Notes: a model not told the origin generated them from the letters alone. Positions 9,083 to 17,694 are shown, counted from the stretch's first letter. The stretch is 64,000 nt of DNA from JAHEAO01 sp942492375 (GCA_942492375.1 CALOEL010000005.1:186001-250000), one strand, 5' to 3'. Made by a program: numbers and translations.

Positions 9083-9862
9083 CTAGACGATGCGCTTCAC
9101 CATCAGTTTCTTGATATTCGCAATGGCTTCGGCGGGGTTCAGACCCTTCGGACAGGTCTTGGTGCAGTTCATGATCGTGTGACAGCGATAAAGCTTGAAG
9201 GGATCCTCCAGGTCGTCCAGCCGCTCGCCCGTCGCCTCGTCGCGGCTGTCGACGATCCAGCGATAGGCGTGCAGCAGCGCGGCGGGCCCGAGATAGCGTT
9301 CGCTGTTCCACCAATAGCTCGGGCAGGCCGTCGAGCAGCACGCGCACATGACGCATTCGTAAAGCCCGTCCAGCTTTTCCCGGTCCTCGATCGACTGCTT
9401 CCATTCGCGCGCCGGGGGGTTCGTCTCGGTCTCCAGCCACGGCATGATCGAGGCGTGCTGGGCGTAGAACAGCGTCAGATCCGGCACCAGGTCCTTGACC
9501 ACCGGCATATGCGGCAGCGGGTAGATGCGGATGTCGCCCTTCACCTCGTCCAGCCCGTAGGTGCAGGCCAGCGTGTTGATCCCGTCGATATTCATCGCGC
9601 AGGACCCGCAGATCCCTTCGCGGCAGGAGCGGCGGAAAGTCAGCGTCGGGTCGATCTCGGTCTTGATCTTGATCAGCGCGTCCAGGATCATCGGGCCGCA
9701 GCTGTCTTCGTCGATGAAATAGGTATCGACCTGCGGGTTCTTCCCGTCATCCGGGTTCCAGCGGTAGACGCTGATCTTGCGGACGGAGGTCGCCCCCTCG
9801 GGCTTGGGCCAGGTCTTGCCGGTCACGATACGGCTGTTCTTGGGAAGCGTCAGTTCAACCAT
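9083..9862 (-). CDS. sdhB: Succinate dehydrogenase iron-sulfur subunit
   Basis: 259 residues, standard length. Carries electrons from FAD in SdhA to quinone through three Fe-S clusters: the 2Fe-2S ligands CREGICGSC...C in the N-terminal ferredoxin domain, and the C-terminal ligands CVMCACCSTACPSYWW and CHTIMNCTKTCPKGLNP for the 4Fe-4S and 3Fe-4S centres. Last gene of the sdh operon, preceded by a small lipoprotein gene only 5 bases upstream. The separation of sdhA and sdhB by three small genes is the unusual feature here. Confidence 0.97.
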   Translation of the reverse strand: MVELTLPKNSRIVTGKTWPKPEGATSVRKISVYRWNPDDGKNPQVDTYFIDEDSCGPMILDALIKIKTEIDPTLTFRRSCREGICGSCAMNIDGINTLACTYGLDEVKGDIRIYPLPHMPVVKDLVPDLTLFYAQHASIMPWLETETNPPAREWKQSIEDREKLDGLYECVMCACCSTACPSYWWNSERYLGPAALLHAYRWIVDSRDEATGERLDDLEDPFKLYRCHTIMNCTKTCPKGLNPAEAIANIKKLMVKRIV

Positions 9863-9867
9863 GTCTG

Positions 9868-10188
9868 TTACCCCAGTATGTTTCCAAGTGCCGCCGGGCC
9901 GATGCACTGCACCGTTTCGGGCCGCGAGGCGATGTTGATGACGATCTGCGCCGTCGCCTCGTCGGGCCCGGTCAGGGCGCCGGAGGCGATGTTCAGGATC
10001 TCCTGATCGGTCGCATTGTCGATGATGCAATCGGTGAAGGGCGCGGCATTGACGCCCGGAAAGCGCATCGCGACCATGTTGGTCACGACGTTTTTGGCGG
10101 CGTTGCGCGCGGTCTGCTGGACCAAGGGTTCGGACCCCGTGCAAGCGGTCAGCGCGACAAGCGCAACGGTTGCGAAAAGGCGGATCAT
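9868..10188 (-). CDS. Small lipoprotein within the sdh operon
   Basis: 106 residues with a typical lipoprotein signal ending in LTAC (cleavage before Cys16), then a mature part of about 90 residues with two further cysteines (DCII, VQCIG). No family recognised. The start ATG overlaps the stop of the DUF3052 gene by four bases (ATGA) and has GAGGA upstream; the stop is 5 bases before sdhB. So it is co-translated with succinate dehydrogenase genes and should sit on the periplasmic face of the membrane or be sorted to the outer membrane. Confidence 0.8.
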   Translation of the reverse strand: MIRLFATVALVALTACTGSEPLVQQTARNAAKNVVTNMVAMRFPGVNAAPFTDCIIDNATDQEILNIASGALTGPDEATAQIVINIASRPETVQCIGPAALGNILG

Positions 10189-10634
10189 GCGGTTCCTCCA
10201 TACCCGGCGCGGCGATCCTTTCGGATCACCAGTTTCAGGCCGGACCAGATGTCATCGATGGCGCAGACCTTCACATCGACCAGGTCATGCCCAAGGGCGC
10301 AGTCGCGGATGGTGTCTTCGGTCACGTCGGTCGGAACCTTCGCCGATCGCTTGGGCCAGCTCATCCAGATCATGCCGTCGGGCTGGATCCGGTCGCGCAA
10401 GGCCGGCGTGGCCGCATCGACCGTCGCGGCGCTGTAGGTGAAAAGATGGATATAATCCAGCCCCCTGCCCGTCAGGTCGCGCCAGCTTTCGACCCGCTCG
10501 ACCGAGGCGAAATCGCGGTCCGCCAGAAGTGGTTCCAGCGAAGCGGGAAGCCCGGCGAAGGCCACGGCCTGCCCGTCCTTCAGCCCCAGCTTCTTTGCCA
10601 GCGGAGTGCCGGAATATCCTGCGCCGGGCCGCAT
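10185..10634 (-). CDS. DUF3052 family protein
   Basis: 149 residues. Matches DUF3052: GYSGTPLAKKLGLKDG at the start, MIWMSWPKRSAK in the middle and VDVKVCAIDDIWSGLKLV near the end. These proteins are small, soluble and of unknown function. The start ATG overlaps the stop of the upstream lipoprotein gene by one base (TGATG) and its stop overlaps the next lipoprotein start, implying translational coupling inside the sdh operon. Confidence 0.85.
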   Translation of the reverse strand: MRPGAGYSGTPLAKKLGLKDGQAVAFAGLPASLEPLLADRDFASVERVESWRDLTGRGLDYIHLFTYSAATVDAATPALRDRIQPDGMIWMSWPKRSAKVPTDVTEDTIRDCALGHDLVDVKVCAIDDIWSGLKLVIRKDRRAGYGGTA

Positions 10635-10918
10635 CACAGCCTCGGCGGGCGATGGGGCGCCTGGCCGGTCCTGGCCTCGACGCATCGGATATAGACCTCC
10701 TGGGGGTCGCGGCCGCGCAGGAAATCGGTCGTCACCGCCAGATCGAGCCCGGTCGCCAAGCCACCGGTTCCGGCGCCGACACGAACCTGTCCGCTGACGC
10801 CCTTGGCGGCCTGCGCCCGCTCCTCGCATTCGCGCGCCGCATGTTCGGGCGAGACCGGGCCGCAGGCGGTCAGCACCCCCGCCAGCGCAAACGCGATATG
10901 ACCGCCGGACGGGGTCAA
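10634..10918 (-). CDS. Small lipoprotein directly after sdhA
   Basis: 94 residues. A hydrophobic N-terminus (HIAFALAGV) ends in a lipobox LTAC, followed by a Cys-containing mature part (AARECEERA, YIRCVEA). The start is a TTG at 10918 that overlaps the sdhA stop (TTGA), so translation probably depends on coupling to sdhA. No family recognised. A second lipoprotein gene lies two genes downstream. Confidence 0.7.
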   Translation of the reverse strand: MTPSGGHIAFALAGVLTACGPVSPEHAARECEERAQAAKGVSGQVRVGAGTGGLATGLDLAVTTDFLRGRDPQEVYIRCVEARTGQAPHRPPRL

Positions 10919-12720
10919 TAAACCCGCGCCTTCGGAGCGATCTTCTTCATGTCGATCCCGCCCTCCGCCTGCTTCGACAGCGGTTCCAGATGCACATCGC
11001 GGTAGCTGAGCGTCACCTCGGTGCCGTCGACCGTTGCCAGCGTGTGCTTGCGCCAGGTCTTGTCGTCGCGGTCGGGGTAATCCTCGTGCGCATGTGCACC
11101 GCGGCTTTCCTTGCGCGCCTCGGCGCTGACGATGGTGGCCAGCGCGTTCGGCATCAGGTTGGTCAGTTCCAGCGTCTCCATCAGATCGCTGTTCCAGATC
11201 AGGCTGCGGTCGGTCACATGCAGGTCATCGAGCTTGGCGGCCACGACCTTCATCTTCTCGACGCCTTCTGCCAGCGTCTCGTCGGTGCGAAAGACGGCGG
11301 CATCGGCCTGCATGGTCTTCTGCATCTCCAGCCGCAGCTCGGCGGTCGGGGTGCCGCCATCGGCATGGCGCAGCTTGTCGAACCTGTCCAGCGCCCATTC
11401 GACCGAGGCCTTGTTGACCGGCGGCTTGGCGGTCGAGGGATCGACGACCTCGCCCGCGCGGATCGCGGCGGCGCGGCCGAAGACCACCAGGTCGATCAGG
11501 CTGTTCGAGCCCAGCCGGTTCGCGCCGTGGACGCTGGCGCAACCAGCCTCGCCCACCGCCATCAGGCCGGGCGCGAGGCGGTCGTGATCCTCGGGCGTCG
11601 GGTTCAGCACCTCGCCCCAATAGTTCGTCGGGATGCCGCCCATGTTGTAATGCACCGTCGGAATGACCGGGATCGGTTCCTTGGTCAGGTCGACGCCGGC
11701 AAAGATACGGGCGCTTTCGGTGATGCCAGGCAGGCGCTTGTGCAGCGTCTCGGGCGGCAGGTGGTTGAGATGCAGGTGGATATGATCCTTCTCCGCCCCG
11801 ACGCCCCGGCCCTCGCGGATCTCCTGCGTCATGCAGCGGGAAACCACGTCCCGCGACGCCAGGTCCTTGTAGGTCGGCGCGTAGCGTTCCATGAACCGCT
11901 CGCCCTCGGAATTGGTCAGATAGCCGCCCTCGCCCCGCGCGCCCTCGGTGATCAGCACCCCGGCGCCGTAGACGCCGGTCGGGTGGAACTGGACGAATTC
12001 CATGTCCTGCAGCGGCAGCCCCTGCCGCGCCACCATGCCGTTGCCGTCGCCGGTGCAGGTATGCGCGCTGGTCGCGCTGAAATAGGCGCGGCCATAGCCG
12101 CCGGTGGCCAGCACCGTCATCTTGGCGTTGAAGACATGCATCGTGCCGTCTTCCAGTTTCCAGGCCAGCACGCCCTGGCAGGCGCCATCCTCGGACATGA
12201 TCAGGTCGATGGCGAAATACTCGATGAAGAACTCGGCCTTCTGCTTCAGGCTCTGGCCATAGAGCGTGTGCAGGATCGCGTGGCCGGTGCGGTCGGCGGC
12301 CGCACAGGTGCGCTGCACCGGGGGGCCTTCGCCGAATTCGGTCGTATGGCCGCCGAAGGGGCGCTGGTAGATGCGCCCGTCCTCGGTGCGGCTGAACGGC
12401 ACGCCGTAATGCTCCAGCTCGTAGACCGCCTTCGGGGCTTCGCGCGCCAGGTATTCCATCGCGTCGGTATCACCCAGCCAGTCCGAGCCCTTGACGGTAT
12501 CGTACATATGCCACTGCCAGTGGTCCGGCCCCATATTGCCAAGGCTCGCGGCGATGCCGCCCTGTGCCGCCACGGTGTGGCTGCGGGTCGGGAAGACCTT
12601 GGTCACGCAGGCGGTGCGCAACCCCTGTTCGGCCATCCCCAGCGTCGCCCGCAATCCCGCGCCGCCGGCCCCCACCACCACGACATCATAGTCGTGGGTC
12701 TCGTAGTCATAAGCTGCCAT
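10915..12720 (-). CDS. sdhA: Succinate dehydrogenase flavoprotein subunit
   Basis: 601 residues, standard length. Oxidises succinate to fumarate with covalent FAD. Visible: the dinucleotide-binding VVVGAGGAGLRA, the FAD-linking His in TRSHTVAAQGG, the substrate loop HTTEFGEG, the QFHPTG segment, the active-site RGEGGYL region, HGANRLGSNSLIDLVVFGR, and the C-terminal helical domain. Three bases after sdhD; part of sdhCDA-x-x-x-sdhB on the minus strand. Confidence 0.98.
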   Translation of the reverse strand: MAAYDYETHDYDVVVVGAGGAGLRATLGMAEQGLRTACVTKVFPTRSHTVAAQGGIAASLGNMGPDHWQWHMYDTVKGSDWLGDTDAMEYLAREAPKAVYELEHYGVPFSRTEDGRIYQRPFGGHTTEFGEGPPVQRTCAAADRTGHAILHTLYGQSLKQKAEFFIEYFAIDLIMSEDGACQGVLAWKLEDGTMHVFNAKMTVLATGGYGRAYFSATSAHTCTGDGNGMVARQGLPLQDMEFVQFHPTGVYGAGVLITEGARGEGGYLTNSEGERFMERYAPTYKDLASRDVVSRCMTQEIREGRGVGAEKDHIHLHLNHLPPETLHKRLPGITESARIFAGVDLTKEPIPVIPTVHYNMGGIPTNYWGEVLNPTPEDHDRLAPGLMAVGEAGCASVHGANRLGSNSLIDLVVFGRAAAIRAGEVVDPSTAKPPVNKASVEWALDRFDKLRHADGGTPTAELRLEMQKTMQADAAVFRTDETLAEGVEKMKVVAAKLDDLHVTDRSLIWNSDLMETLELTNLMPNALATIVSAEARKESRGAHAHEDYPDRDDKTWRKHTLATVDGTEVTLSYRDVHLEPLSKQAEGGIDMKKIAPKARVY

Positions 12721-12723
12721 GCG

Positions 12724-13110
12724 TCACGCTCCGAAAGAAGAAAGGCCAAGCCGCACGACGGCGAAGATGCCGGCGGCGCCGGCCGTGTAGCTGAGGCAGA
12801 TCATCAGGATGATCAGCACCTTGCGCATCGTTCCGTGCACGTAATCCTCCAAGAGCACCTGCACGCCGCCCTTGAAATGTGCGAAGCCGACGAACAGCGT
12901 CAGGATCGCGACGATCGCGGGGAAGGGCTGCGAGTAATAGGCCACGACCTCTGCATGCGACCGGCCCAGCGCCTGTCCGAAAGTGTAGACGAAGACGGGA
13001 ATGAGCCCGACCAGTCCAGCCGAGGACACCATCATCCGCCAGTGATGCTCGGTCCCCGAATGGGCAGAACCCAGACCGTTGGCGCGTTTGCGGTCGGTAA
13101 GTATCGACAT
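12724..13110 (-). CDS. sdhD: Succinate dehydrogenase membrane anchor subunit
   Basis: 128 residues with three membrane helices (about 28-47, 63-82, 93-118). The pattern HAEVVAYYSQPF followed by H-x-K-x-G matches the SdhD anchor that helps hold heme b and the quinone site. Lies 10 bases after sdhC and 3 before sdhA, so it is clearly co-transcribed. Confidence 0.92.
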   Translation of the reverse strand: MSILTDRKRANGLGSAHSGTEHHWRMMVSSAGLVGLIPVFVYTFGQALGRSHAEVVAYYSQPFPAIVAILTLFVGFAHFKGGVQVLLEDYVHGTMRKVLIILMICLSYTAGAAGIFAVVRLGLSSFGA

Positions 13111-13120
13111 CCGTTTCCCC

Positions 13121-13504
13121 TCAGACCACGAGTATCGTCAGAACCGTCAGCACGACCGACCCGACGATCGCGCCCCAGCCCATGATGCTGGAGCTTTGCA
13201 GATCCAGCCCGCGACCGCTGTCCCAGATCAGGTGCCGGATGCCGGCGAGCATGTGGTACCAGAGGCCCAGAAGCGACAGCACCATCACCAGATCGCCGAA
13301 CCAGCTTGTCAGGAACCCGTCCGCGATCGCGAACTGATCCGCCGAGGTTGCCGCCGCGACGAACCACCACACGATCAGCAGCGCCGTGACCAGCAGGGCA
13401 TTGCCCGTGATCCGTGTGAAGATCGACGTCATCGAGGTCATCTGCGGCCGGTAGATCGTCAGATGGGGGGAAAGCGGCCTGTCCCCGCGGTTCACATCAG
13501 CCAT
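13121..13504 (-). CDS. sdhC: Succinate dehydrogenase cytochrome b556 subunit
   Basis: 127 residues with the SdhC signature RPLSPHLTIYRPQMTSMTSIFTRITG (here quoted in parts: RPLSPHLTIYR, then SIFTRITG) and the heme-ligand region WYHMLAGIRHLIWD (axial His). Three membrane helices. First gene of the sdh operon; the paired GTGATCAC sites lie about 130 bases upstream of its start. Confidence 0.95.
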   Translation of the reverse strand: MADVNRGDRPLSPHLTIYRPQMTSMTSIFTRITGNALLVTALLIVWWFVAAATSADQFAIADGFLTSWFGDLVMVLSLLGLWYHMLAGIRHLIWDSGRGLDLQSSSIMGWGAIVGSVVLTVLTILVV

Positions 13505-13634
13505 CGCAGACTCCTTTTCGGCTGGCGCGGCTTGCCGCGCGGCTTGGCCCTTAGATAACGGTTTTCACCGAAGTGTCACGGGGTTGAGGCGGGCAAGCGG
13601 CAAGAATCTCGTCAAAACCGCGTCGCCATGCGTT

Positions 13635-13666
13635 ATGTGATCACGGAAATTGGGATGTGATCACGG
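13635..13666. promoter_or_regulatory. Tandem GTGATCAC palindromes upstream of the sdh operon
   Basis: The 12-mer ATGTGATCACGG occurs twice, at 13635-13646 and 13655-13666. The palindromic cores GTGATCAC (13637-13644, 13657-13664) are exactly 20 bases apart, so on the same face of the helix. They sit in the divergent gap between sdhC (minus) and the peroxiredoxin-like gene (plus). The same arrangement recurs in front of the DUF805-sucA-sucB genes, suggesting a shared regulator of TCA-cycle genes. The regulator is not known to me. Confidence 0.65.
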
Positions 13667-13792
13667 GTGGCGAATGACCTACCGTGCCGGAGCCACACCA
13701 GGCCGTGACCGCCCGTCATCCGCCCGCAAGGAACCTTCACGCGGTGCGCCTGTTGGTGCGGGTATTCACTGGAAATGACAAGAAAGAGCACC

Positions 13793-14311
13793 ATGCAACA
13801 TCCCCTCATGCCCGACACGCCCGCCCCTGCGCTTTCGCTGCCGCTCGTCGGTGGCGGCACCTGGACGCTGGCCGATCAGACGCCGGAGGCGTTCACCATG
13901 ATCGTGGTCTATCGCGGTCTGCATTGCCCGATCTGCCAGACCTACCTCAAGCAGTTGAACGGCCTGGCCGACGACGCGAAGGGATATGGGCTGAACCTTG
14001 TCGTCGCGTCGATGGACGGGCAGGACCGTGCTGCGCAGGCGAAAGAGGATTGGGGCCTTGACGCGCTGACGGTCGCCTATGACCTGAGCGAGGGCGATGT
14101 GCGCAACTGGGGTCTGTATATCTCGACCGCGATCAAGGAGGTCGAGGCGGACCGCTTTGCAGAGCCGGGCCTGTTCTGGGTCCGCCCCGACGGCAGGCTT
14201 TACCTGATCGACATCTCGAACATGCCGTTCTCGCGCCCTGATCTGGAGATCCTGCTGCCCAAGGCGAAGATGGCGGTGAAGAACGACTATCCGGCGCGCG
14301 GCACCGGATAG
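13793..14311 (+). CDS. Peroxiredoxin-like (AhpC/TSA) protein
   Basis: About 172 residues with a thioredoxin fold of the AhpC/TSA superfamily. The active-site region reads VVYRGLHCPICQTYL, so a CxxC-type site (CPIC) takes the place of the single peroxidatic Cys of classical 2-Cys enzymes. Likely a thiol peroxidase or disulfide reductase in the cytoplasm; no signal peptide. The start at 13793 is preferred (AGAAAGAG about 5 bases upstream); an ATG at 13775 adds six residues and has a poor site. Divergent from the sdh operon. Confidence 0.82.
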   Translation: MQHPLMPDTPAPALSLPLVGGGTWTLADQTPEAFTMIVVYRGLHCPICQTYLKQLNGLADDAKGYGLNLVVASMDGQDRAAQAKEDWGLDALTVAYDLSEGDVRNWGLYISTAIKEVEADRFAEPGLFWVRPDGRLYLIDISNMPFSRPDLEILLPKAKMAVKNDYPARGTG

Positions 14312-14317
14312 CGGCGG

Positions 14318-14998
14318 TCAGTCGCCGCCCGCATCCAGCATCGCCACCTGTTCGGTCGTCTCGCGGATCAGCTTGCGGCGGATCGCGGCGGGGTATTCGG
14401 CGAATCCGTTGGCCGTGACCATGAACGCGCCTTCGCCGGTGATCACGTTCTCCCAGAAGTAGATGTCGAGATCCGGCTCGCTGCCCTCGATGACAAGGGC
14501 GTTCACGGTGATGCCGGCGCTGCGCAGGGCGGCGTGCCGCGCCTTCGGTTCCACGCCTTCGTTCGAGGCGCCGTCACCTGACACGTCGATCACCCGGCGC
14601 TTGCAGGCCGGAACCTGGTCGAACAGCGCCTCGCCCAGCGCCAGCGCCTCGCCGATGGCGGTGGAATAGTCGCGCCATTGCCGCTTGTCCGCCTCGATCT
14701 GCGCCGCGAGCGCTTCGAGGTCGGCATAGCTTTCCACCGGGACCCAGGGGATCGTCACCGCCTGCCGCGACGTGCCCGACCATTGCAGCAGCCCAACCCG
14801 CGCGCGCGCCTTGATCAGCGCCTCGGCCACCAGCCCGTCGCGCAAGGCGGCAGCCAGCCCGTCGGCCTGGATCCGGTACTCGTCGCGGCTGACCGAGCCA
14901 GAGACGTCGACCGCAAGCAGCAGCGCAAGATCGCAGGCCGCGGCGGGCGTCGCGGCAAGCAAGGCGGCGGCAAGCGGTGCGGTCAGGGTCCGGCGCAT
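14318..14998 (-). CDS. DUF1194 domain protein (secreted von Willebrand A-like)
   Basis: 226 residues with an N-terminal signal peptide (LAAALLAATPAAA) and a vWFA-type fold. The MIDAS metal motif DVSGS is at about residues 30-34, and DVSGDGASNEG is the second signature. DUF1194 proteins are exported proteins of unknown role in alphaproteobacteria. Its stop is 6 bases from the convergent peroxiredoxin-like gene. Confidence 0.85.
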   Translation of the reverse strand: MRRTLTAPLAAALLAATPAAACDLALLLAVDVSGSVSRDEYRIQADGLAAALRDGLVAEALIKARARVGLLQWSGTSRQAVTIPWVPVESYADLEALAAQIEADKRQWRDYSTAIGEALALGEALFDQVPACKRRVIDVSGDGASNEGVEPKARHAALRSAGITVNALVIEGSEPDLDIYFWENVITGEGAFMVTANGFAEYPAAIRRKLIRETTEQVAMLDAGGD

Positions 14999-15072
14999 GG
15001 AACGGAAGATAGCGCCCCGAATGCGGAAGGGCGATCACAAAGGCGCGGGGGGCGGTCCTGACCCGGCAGCGA

Positions 15073-16098
15073 TCAAAGCGGCATCAGCGCCCAGTAGTCG
15101 AGATCAAGCAAAACCTCGGGCAGGTATTTGCCGTCCTCGTCCCGCAGGGCGAACGCTTCGCCCCGGGTCGCCACCAGCCGCAGCCGGATCGCACCGACCC
15201 CCGGCGCTGCCGTTTCGGCCTTGTCCAGCACCTCGGACCACGCCCGGACCGTATCGCCGGCGAAACACGGATTGGCATGCGCCCCGCCGTTCAGCGCGAC
15301 GATCATCTGCGCGTTGGCGAGCCCGTTGAACGACAGCGCACGGGCAAGGCTGATCACATGCCCGCCATAGATCAGCCGTTTGCCGTCGGGCCGCTGGGTG
15401 GCGTCGAAATGCACCTTGGCGGTGTTCTGCCAAAGGCGCGTGGCCAGCATGTGCTCGGCTTCCTCGACCGTGACACCGTCGACATGGTCGATCTGCTCGC
15501 CCACCCAATAATCGCCCCAGCGATGCGGCTCTCCGGCCAAAGCGAAATCGTATTGCAGGAAGTCGATGCCTTCGGGCAGCACCAGATCGGCGGGCGCGAC
15601 GGCCTCGGCCAGGTCGGGGATCACGGATTCCGGCGCCGGCGCGTCCATATCGCGCTTGCGCACCATCACCCAGCGGACATAGTCCAGCACCGGCTCGTCC
15701 CACTGGTTCAGCCCGAAGGTGCGGACCCAGACGATGCCCGACTTGCCGTTGGAATTCTGCTTCAGCCCGATCACCCGGCTTTCCGCCCGCAGCGTGTCGC
15801 CGGGCCAGACCGGTCGCAGCCAGCGGCCCTCGGCATAGCCCAGGTTCGCAACGGCGTTCAGCGAGATGTCGGGCACGGTCTTGCCGAACACCAGGTGGAA
15901 GGCCGCCAGATCGTCGATCGGCGACTTCTCCAGCCCGCAGGATTCGGCGAATACGTCCGACGAATAGATCGCATGCCTCGCCGGATAGAGCGCGTGGTAA
16001 AGCGCCCGCTCGCCGCCCGACACGGTGCGCGGAACCGCATGGGCGATGGTCTCGCCCAGCCGGTAATCCTCGAAGAAACGGCCCGGATTCGTCTTCAC
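15073..16098 (-). CDS. mch: Mesaconyl-C1-CoA hydratase (beta-methylmalyl-CoA dehydratase)
   Basis: Hydratase of the ethylmalonyl-CoA pathway: mesaconyl-C1-CoA plus water gives beta-methylmalyl-CoA. 341 residues, normal for the enzyme, with two MaoC-like hot-dog halves. Recognised by NPGRFFEDYRLGETIAHAVPRT at the start, FGKTVPDISLNAVANLGYAEGR, NQWDEPVLDYVRWVMVRKRD and HVDGVTVEEAEHMLATRLWQNTA. The start is GTG at 16098, overlapping the stop of the DUF1737 gene by four bases (GTGA). Downstream of mcl2, nnrU and DUF1737 in one run. Confidence 0.92.
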   Translation of the reverse strand: MKTNPGRFFEDYRLGETIAHAVPRTVSGGERALYHALYPARHAIYSSDVFAESCGLEKSPIDDLAAFHLVFGKTVPDISLNAVANLGYAEGRWLRPVWPGDTLRAESRVIGLKQNSNGKSGIVWVRTFGLNQWDEPVLDYVRWVMVRKRDMDAPAPESVIPDLAEAVAPADLVLPEGIDFLQYDFALAGEPHRWGDYWVGEQIDHVDGVTVEEAEHMLATRLWQNTAKVHFDATQRPDGKRLIYGGHVISLARALSFNGLANAQMIVALNGGAHANPCFAGDTVRAWSEVLDKAETAAPGVGAIRLRLVATRGEAFALRDEDGKYLPEVLLDLDYWALMPL

Positions 16099-16298
16099 AG
16101 CTGCCCCAGCTTCATATCGGGCGAATAATTCGCCTCGACCTCTTTCGTCACCGCCTGCGCGCAGCGCATCCTGCCGCTGGCGGCATCGAAGGCATAGGCG
16201 GGATCGCCGTAAAGCACCCAGCCCTTGGCCAAGGCATCGGTCACCTTGTGGCAGAACGCAGAGGTGTCGTCCTCGGTCAGCAGTCGGTAGGCTTTCAT
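16095..16298 (-). CDS. DUF1737 small protein
   Basis: 67 residues, matching DUF1737 (MKAYRLLTEDDTSAFCHKVT, then GWVLYGDPAYAFD). Unknown function; soluble. Sits 4 bases after nnrU and overlaps mch by four bases, so it belongs to the mcl2-nnrU-DUF1737-mch operon. Confidence 0.85.
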   Translation of the reverse strand: MKAYRLLTEDDTSAFCHKVTDALAKGWVLYGDPAYAFDAASGRMRCAQAVTKEVEANYSPDMKLGQL

Positions 16299-16302
16299 CG
16301 CA

Positions 16303-16848
16303 TCATCCGAACGGGTTATAGCCGAGCCATGTATGGATCAGCGCAACGACGCCGTAGACGACGATCGCGCCGACCACGGCCATGATTTCCTTGCGCATCG
16401 GCACGGGCGGCGGCGGCGTCCAGTCCGGCACGGCGCGGTTGATCACCGCCATCTCGACCAGCGCCCAGACCAGAAGCCCGCCGAACAGGACGAACGACGG
16501 CGTGTCGCCATTGACCAGCAGATGCCCGAACGCCCAGAGCGAGAACCCGATCAGTTGCGGATGCCGGGTCAGCCGGGTGACCCGCGTCTTCATTCCCGAG
16601 GCGGCGAACAGGTAGAACGCCACCGGCAGCAGCAGGTTGTTGATCCCGGTCATCGCCGGGCTGCGGCCCCAGTAGAAAGCACCGTCGGCCATGCGGTAGC
16701 CGATCACCATCAGCACCACGCTGACCAGCAGCGCCAGCGCGATCGGGCCCTTGCCCTTCTCGCCCAGCCCCGACCGCGCCTCGGGCGCCACCCTCTTGAA
16801 CAGATGCGCCGCCCACCAAAGGGCAACGCCGAGTATCAGCCAGATCAT
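16303..16848 (-). CDS. nnrU: NnrU family membrane protein
   Basis: 181 residues, about five membrane helices. Has the NnrU signature LTRHPQLIGFSLWAFGHLLVNGD (RHP and GHLLVNGD visible). NnrU was named from nitrite/nitric oxide gene clusters, but many members, as here, are far from denitrification genes. Starts one base after the mcl2 stop, so the two are in one operon. Confidence 0.87.
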   Translation of the reverse strand: MIWLILGVALWWAAHLFKRVAPEARSGLGEKGKGPIALALLVSVVLMVIGYRMADGAFYWGRSPAMTGINNLLLPVAFYLFAASGMKTRVTRLTRHPQLIGFSLWAFGHLLVNGDTPSFVLFGGLLVWALVEMAVINRAVPDWTPPPPVPMRKEIMAVVGAIVVYGVVALIHTWLGYNPFG

Positions 16849-17694
16849 CTATGCCTCCATCGCCGCGATGGCGTCTGCCTTGGCCAGCACCGCCTTCGCT
16901 GACACGATATGCAGATTCTCTACGATCCGGCCATCCACAACCGCAACGCCCTTGCCTTCGGCCGTCGCCTGCTCGAACGCCTCGATCTGCCGGCGGGCCA
17001 GGTCGACCTCGTTCTCGGAAGGCGCGAAGACCTCGTTGGCGATGGCGACCTGCGCGGGGTGGATCAGCGTCTTGCCGTCCATCCCCAGATCGCGGCCGTC
17101 GCGGCATTCGGCGCGCAGCCCATCGTCGTCCTTGAAGGCGTTATAGACCCCGTCGACGCAGACGATCCCCTCGGCCCGCGCCGCCAGAAGGCAGAGTTGC
17201 AGGCTGGCGGACATCGCGGTGCGGGCGCGGGCGCCCAGTTCCTTGGCCAGATCATTGGTGCCCATGACGAACCCCGCCAGCCGCGGATGGGCGGCGATCT
17301 CGGCGGCGTTCATCACCCCGCGGCAGGTCTCGATCATCGCCCAGAGCGGCAGGTCCGGCAGCAGGTCCGCCACTGCGTCAAGATCGGCGGCACCATCGAC
17401 CTTGGGGATCAGGATGCCGTCGCAGTCAGCCCCGGCGAAGGCCGCAAGGTCGGCCTTGCCCCAGTCGGTATCCAGCCCGTTCACCCGCACAAGACGCGCC
17501 CGCGCTCCGTACCCGCCCTGCGCCAGTTCCCGTGCCAGAAGGTCGCGCGCCTCGGCTTTCGCCTCCGGTGCCACGGCATCCTCGAGATCGAAGATGATCG
17601 CATCGACCGGCAGGCCCCGCGCCTTGTCCAGCGCCCGGCCGTTCGAGCCGGGGATGTAGAGGACCGACCGCCAAGGACGCGCTGCCAGTTCCAT
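16849..17694 (-). CDS. mcl2: (3S)-malyl-CoA thioesterase / CitE-like lyase
   Basis: 281 residues of the CitE/HpcH family. Visible: PWRSVLYIPGS, FDLEDAVAPEAK (Mg-binding Glu/Asp), LVRVNGLDTDWG, PKVDG, MIETCRGV, MGTNDLAKELGA, and the C-terminal GKTLIHPAQVAIANEVF. It is shorter than malyl-CoA lyase Mcl1 (about 318 residues) and begins like the Mcl2 thioesterase that hydrolyses (3S)-malyl-CoA to malate in the ethylmalonyl-CoA pathway. Being in an operon with mch supports this. A citrate-lyase-beta-like enzyme of other specificity cannot be excluded. Confidence 0.85.
   Translation of the reverse strand: MELAARPWRSVLYIPGSNGRALDKARGLPVDAIIFDLEDAVAPEAKAEARDLLARELAQGGYGARARLVRVNGLDTDWGKADLAAFAGADCDGILIPKVDGAADLDAVADLLPDLPLWAMIETCRGVMNAAEIAAHPRLAGFVMGTNDLAKELGARARTAMSASLQLCLLAARAEGIVCVDGVYNAFKDDDGLRAECRDGRDLGMDGKTLIHPAQVAIANEVFAPSENEVDLARRQIEAFEQATAEGKGVAVVDGRIVENLHIVSAKAVLAKADAIAAMEA

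Noticed and set aside
10990..13185. 731-codon plus-strand frame opposite sdhA-sdhD
   Set aside because: Composition (His, Arg, Gly, Val) is typical of an antisense shadow and it runs over four genuine sdh genes.
13794..13830. 13775 as the start of the peroxiredoxin-like gene
   Set aside because: Only GGAA directly next to the ATG; the ATG at 13793 has a better spaced site.
14439..14446. A further GTGATCAC as part of the TCA operator set
   Set aside because: Single copy, no partner at 20 bp, and inside the DUF1194 coding sequence.
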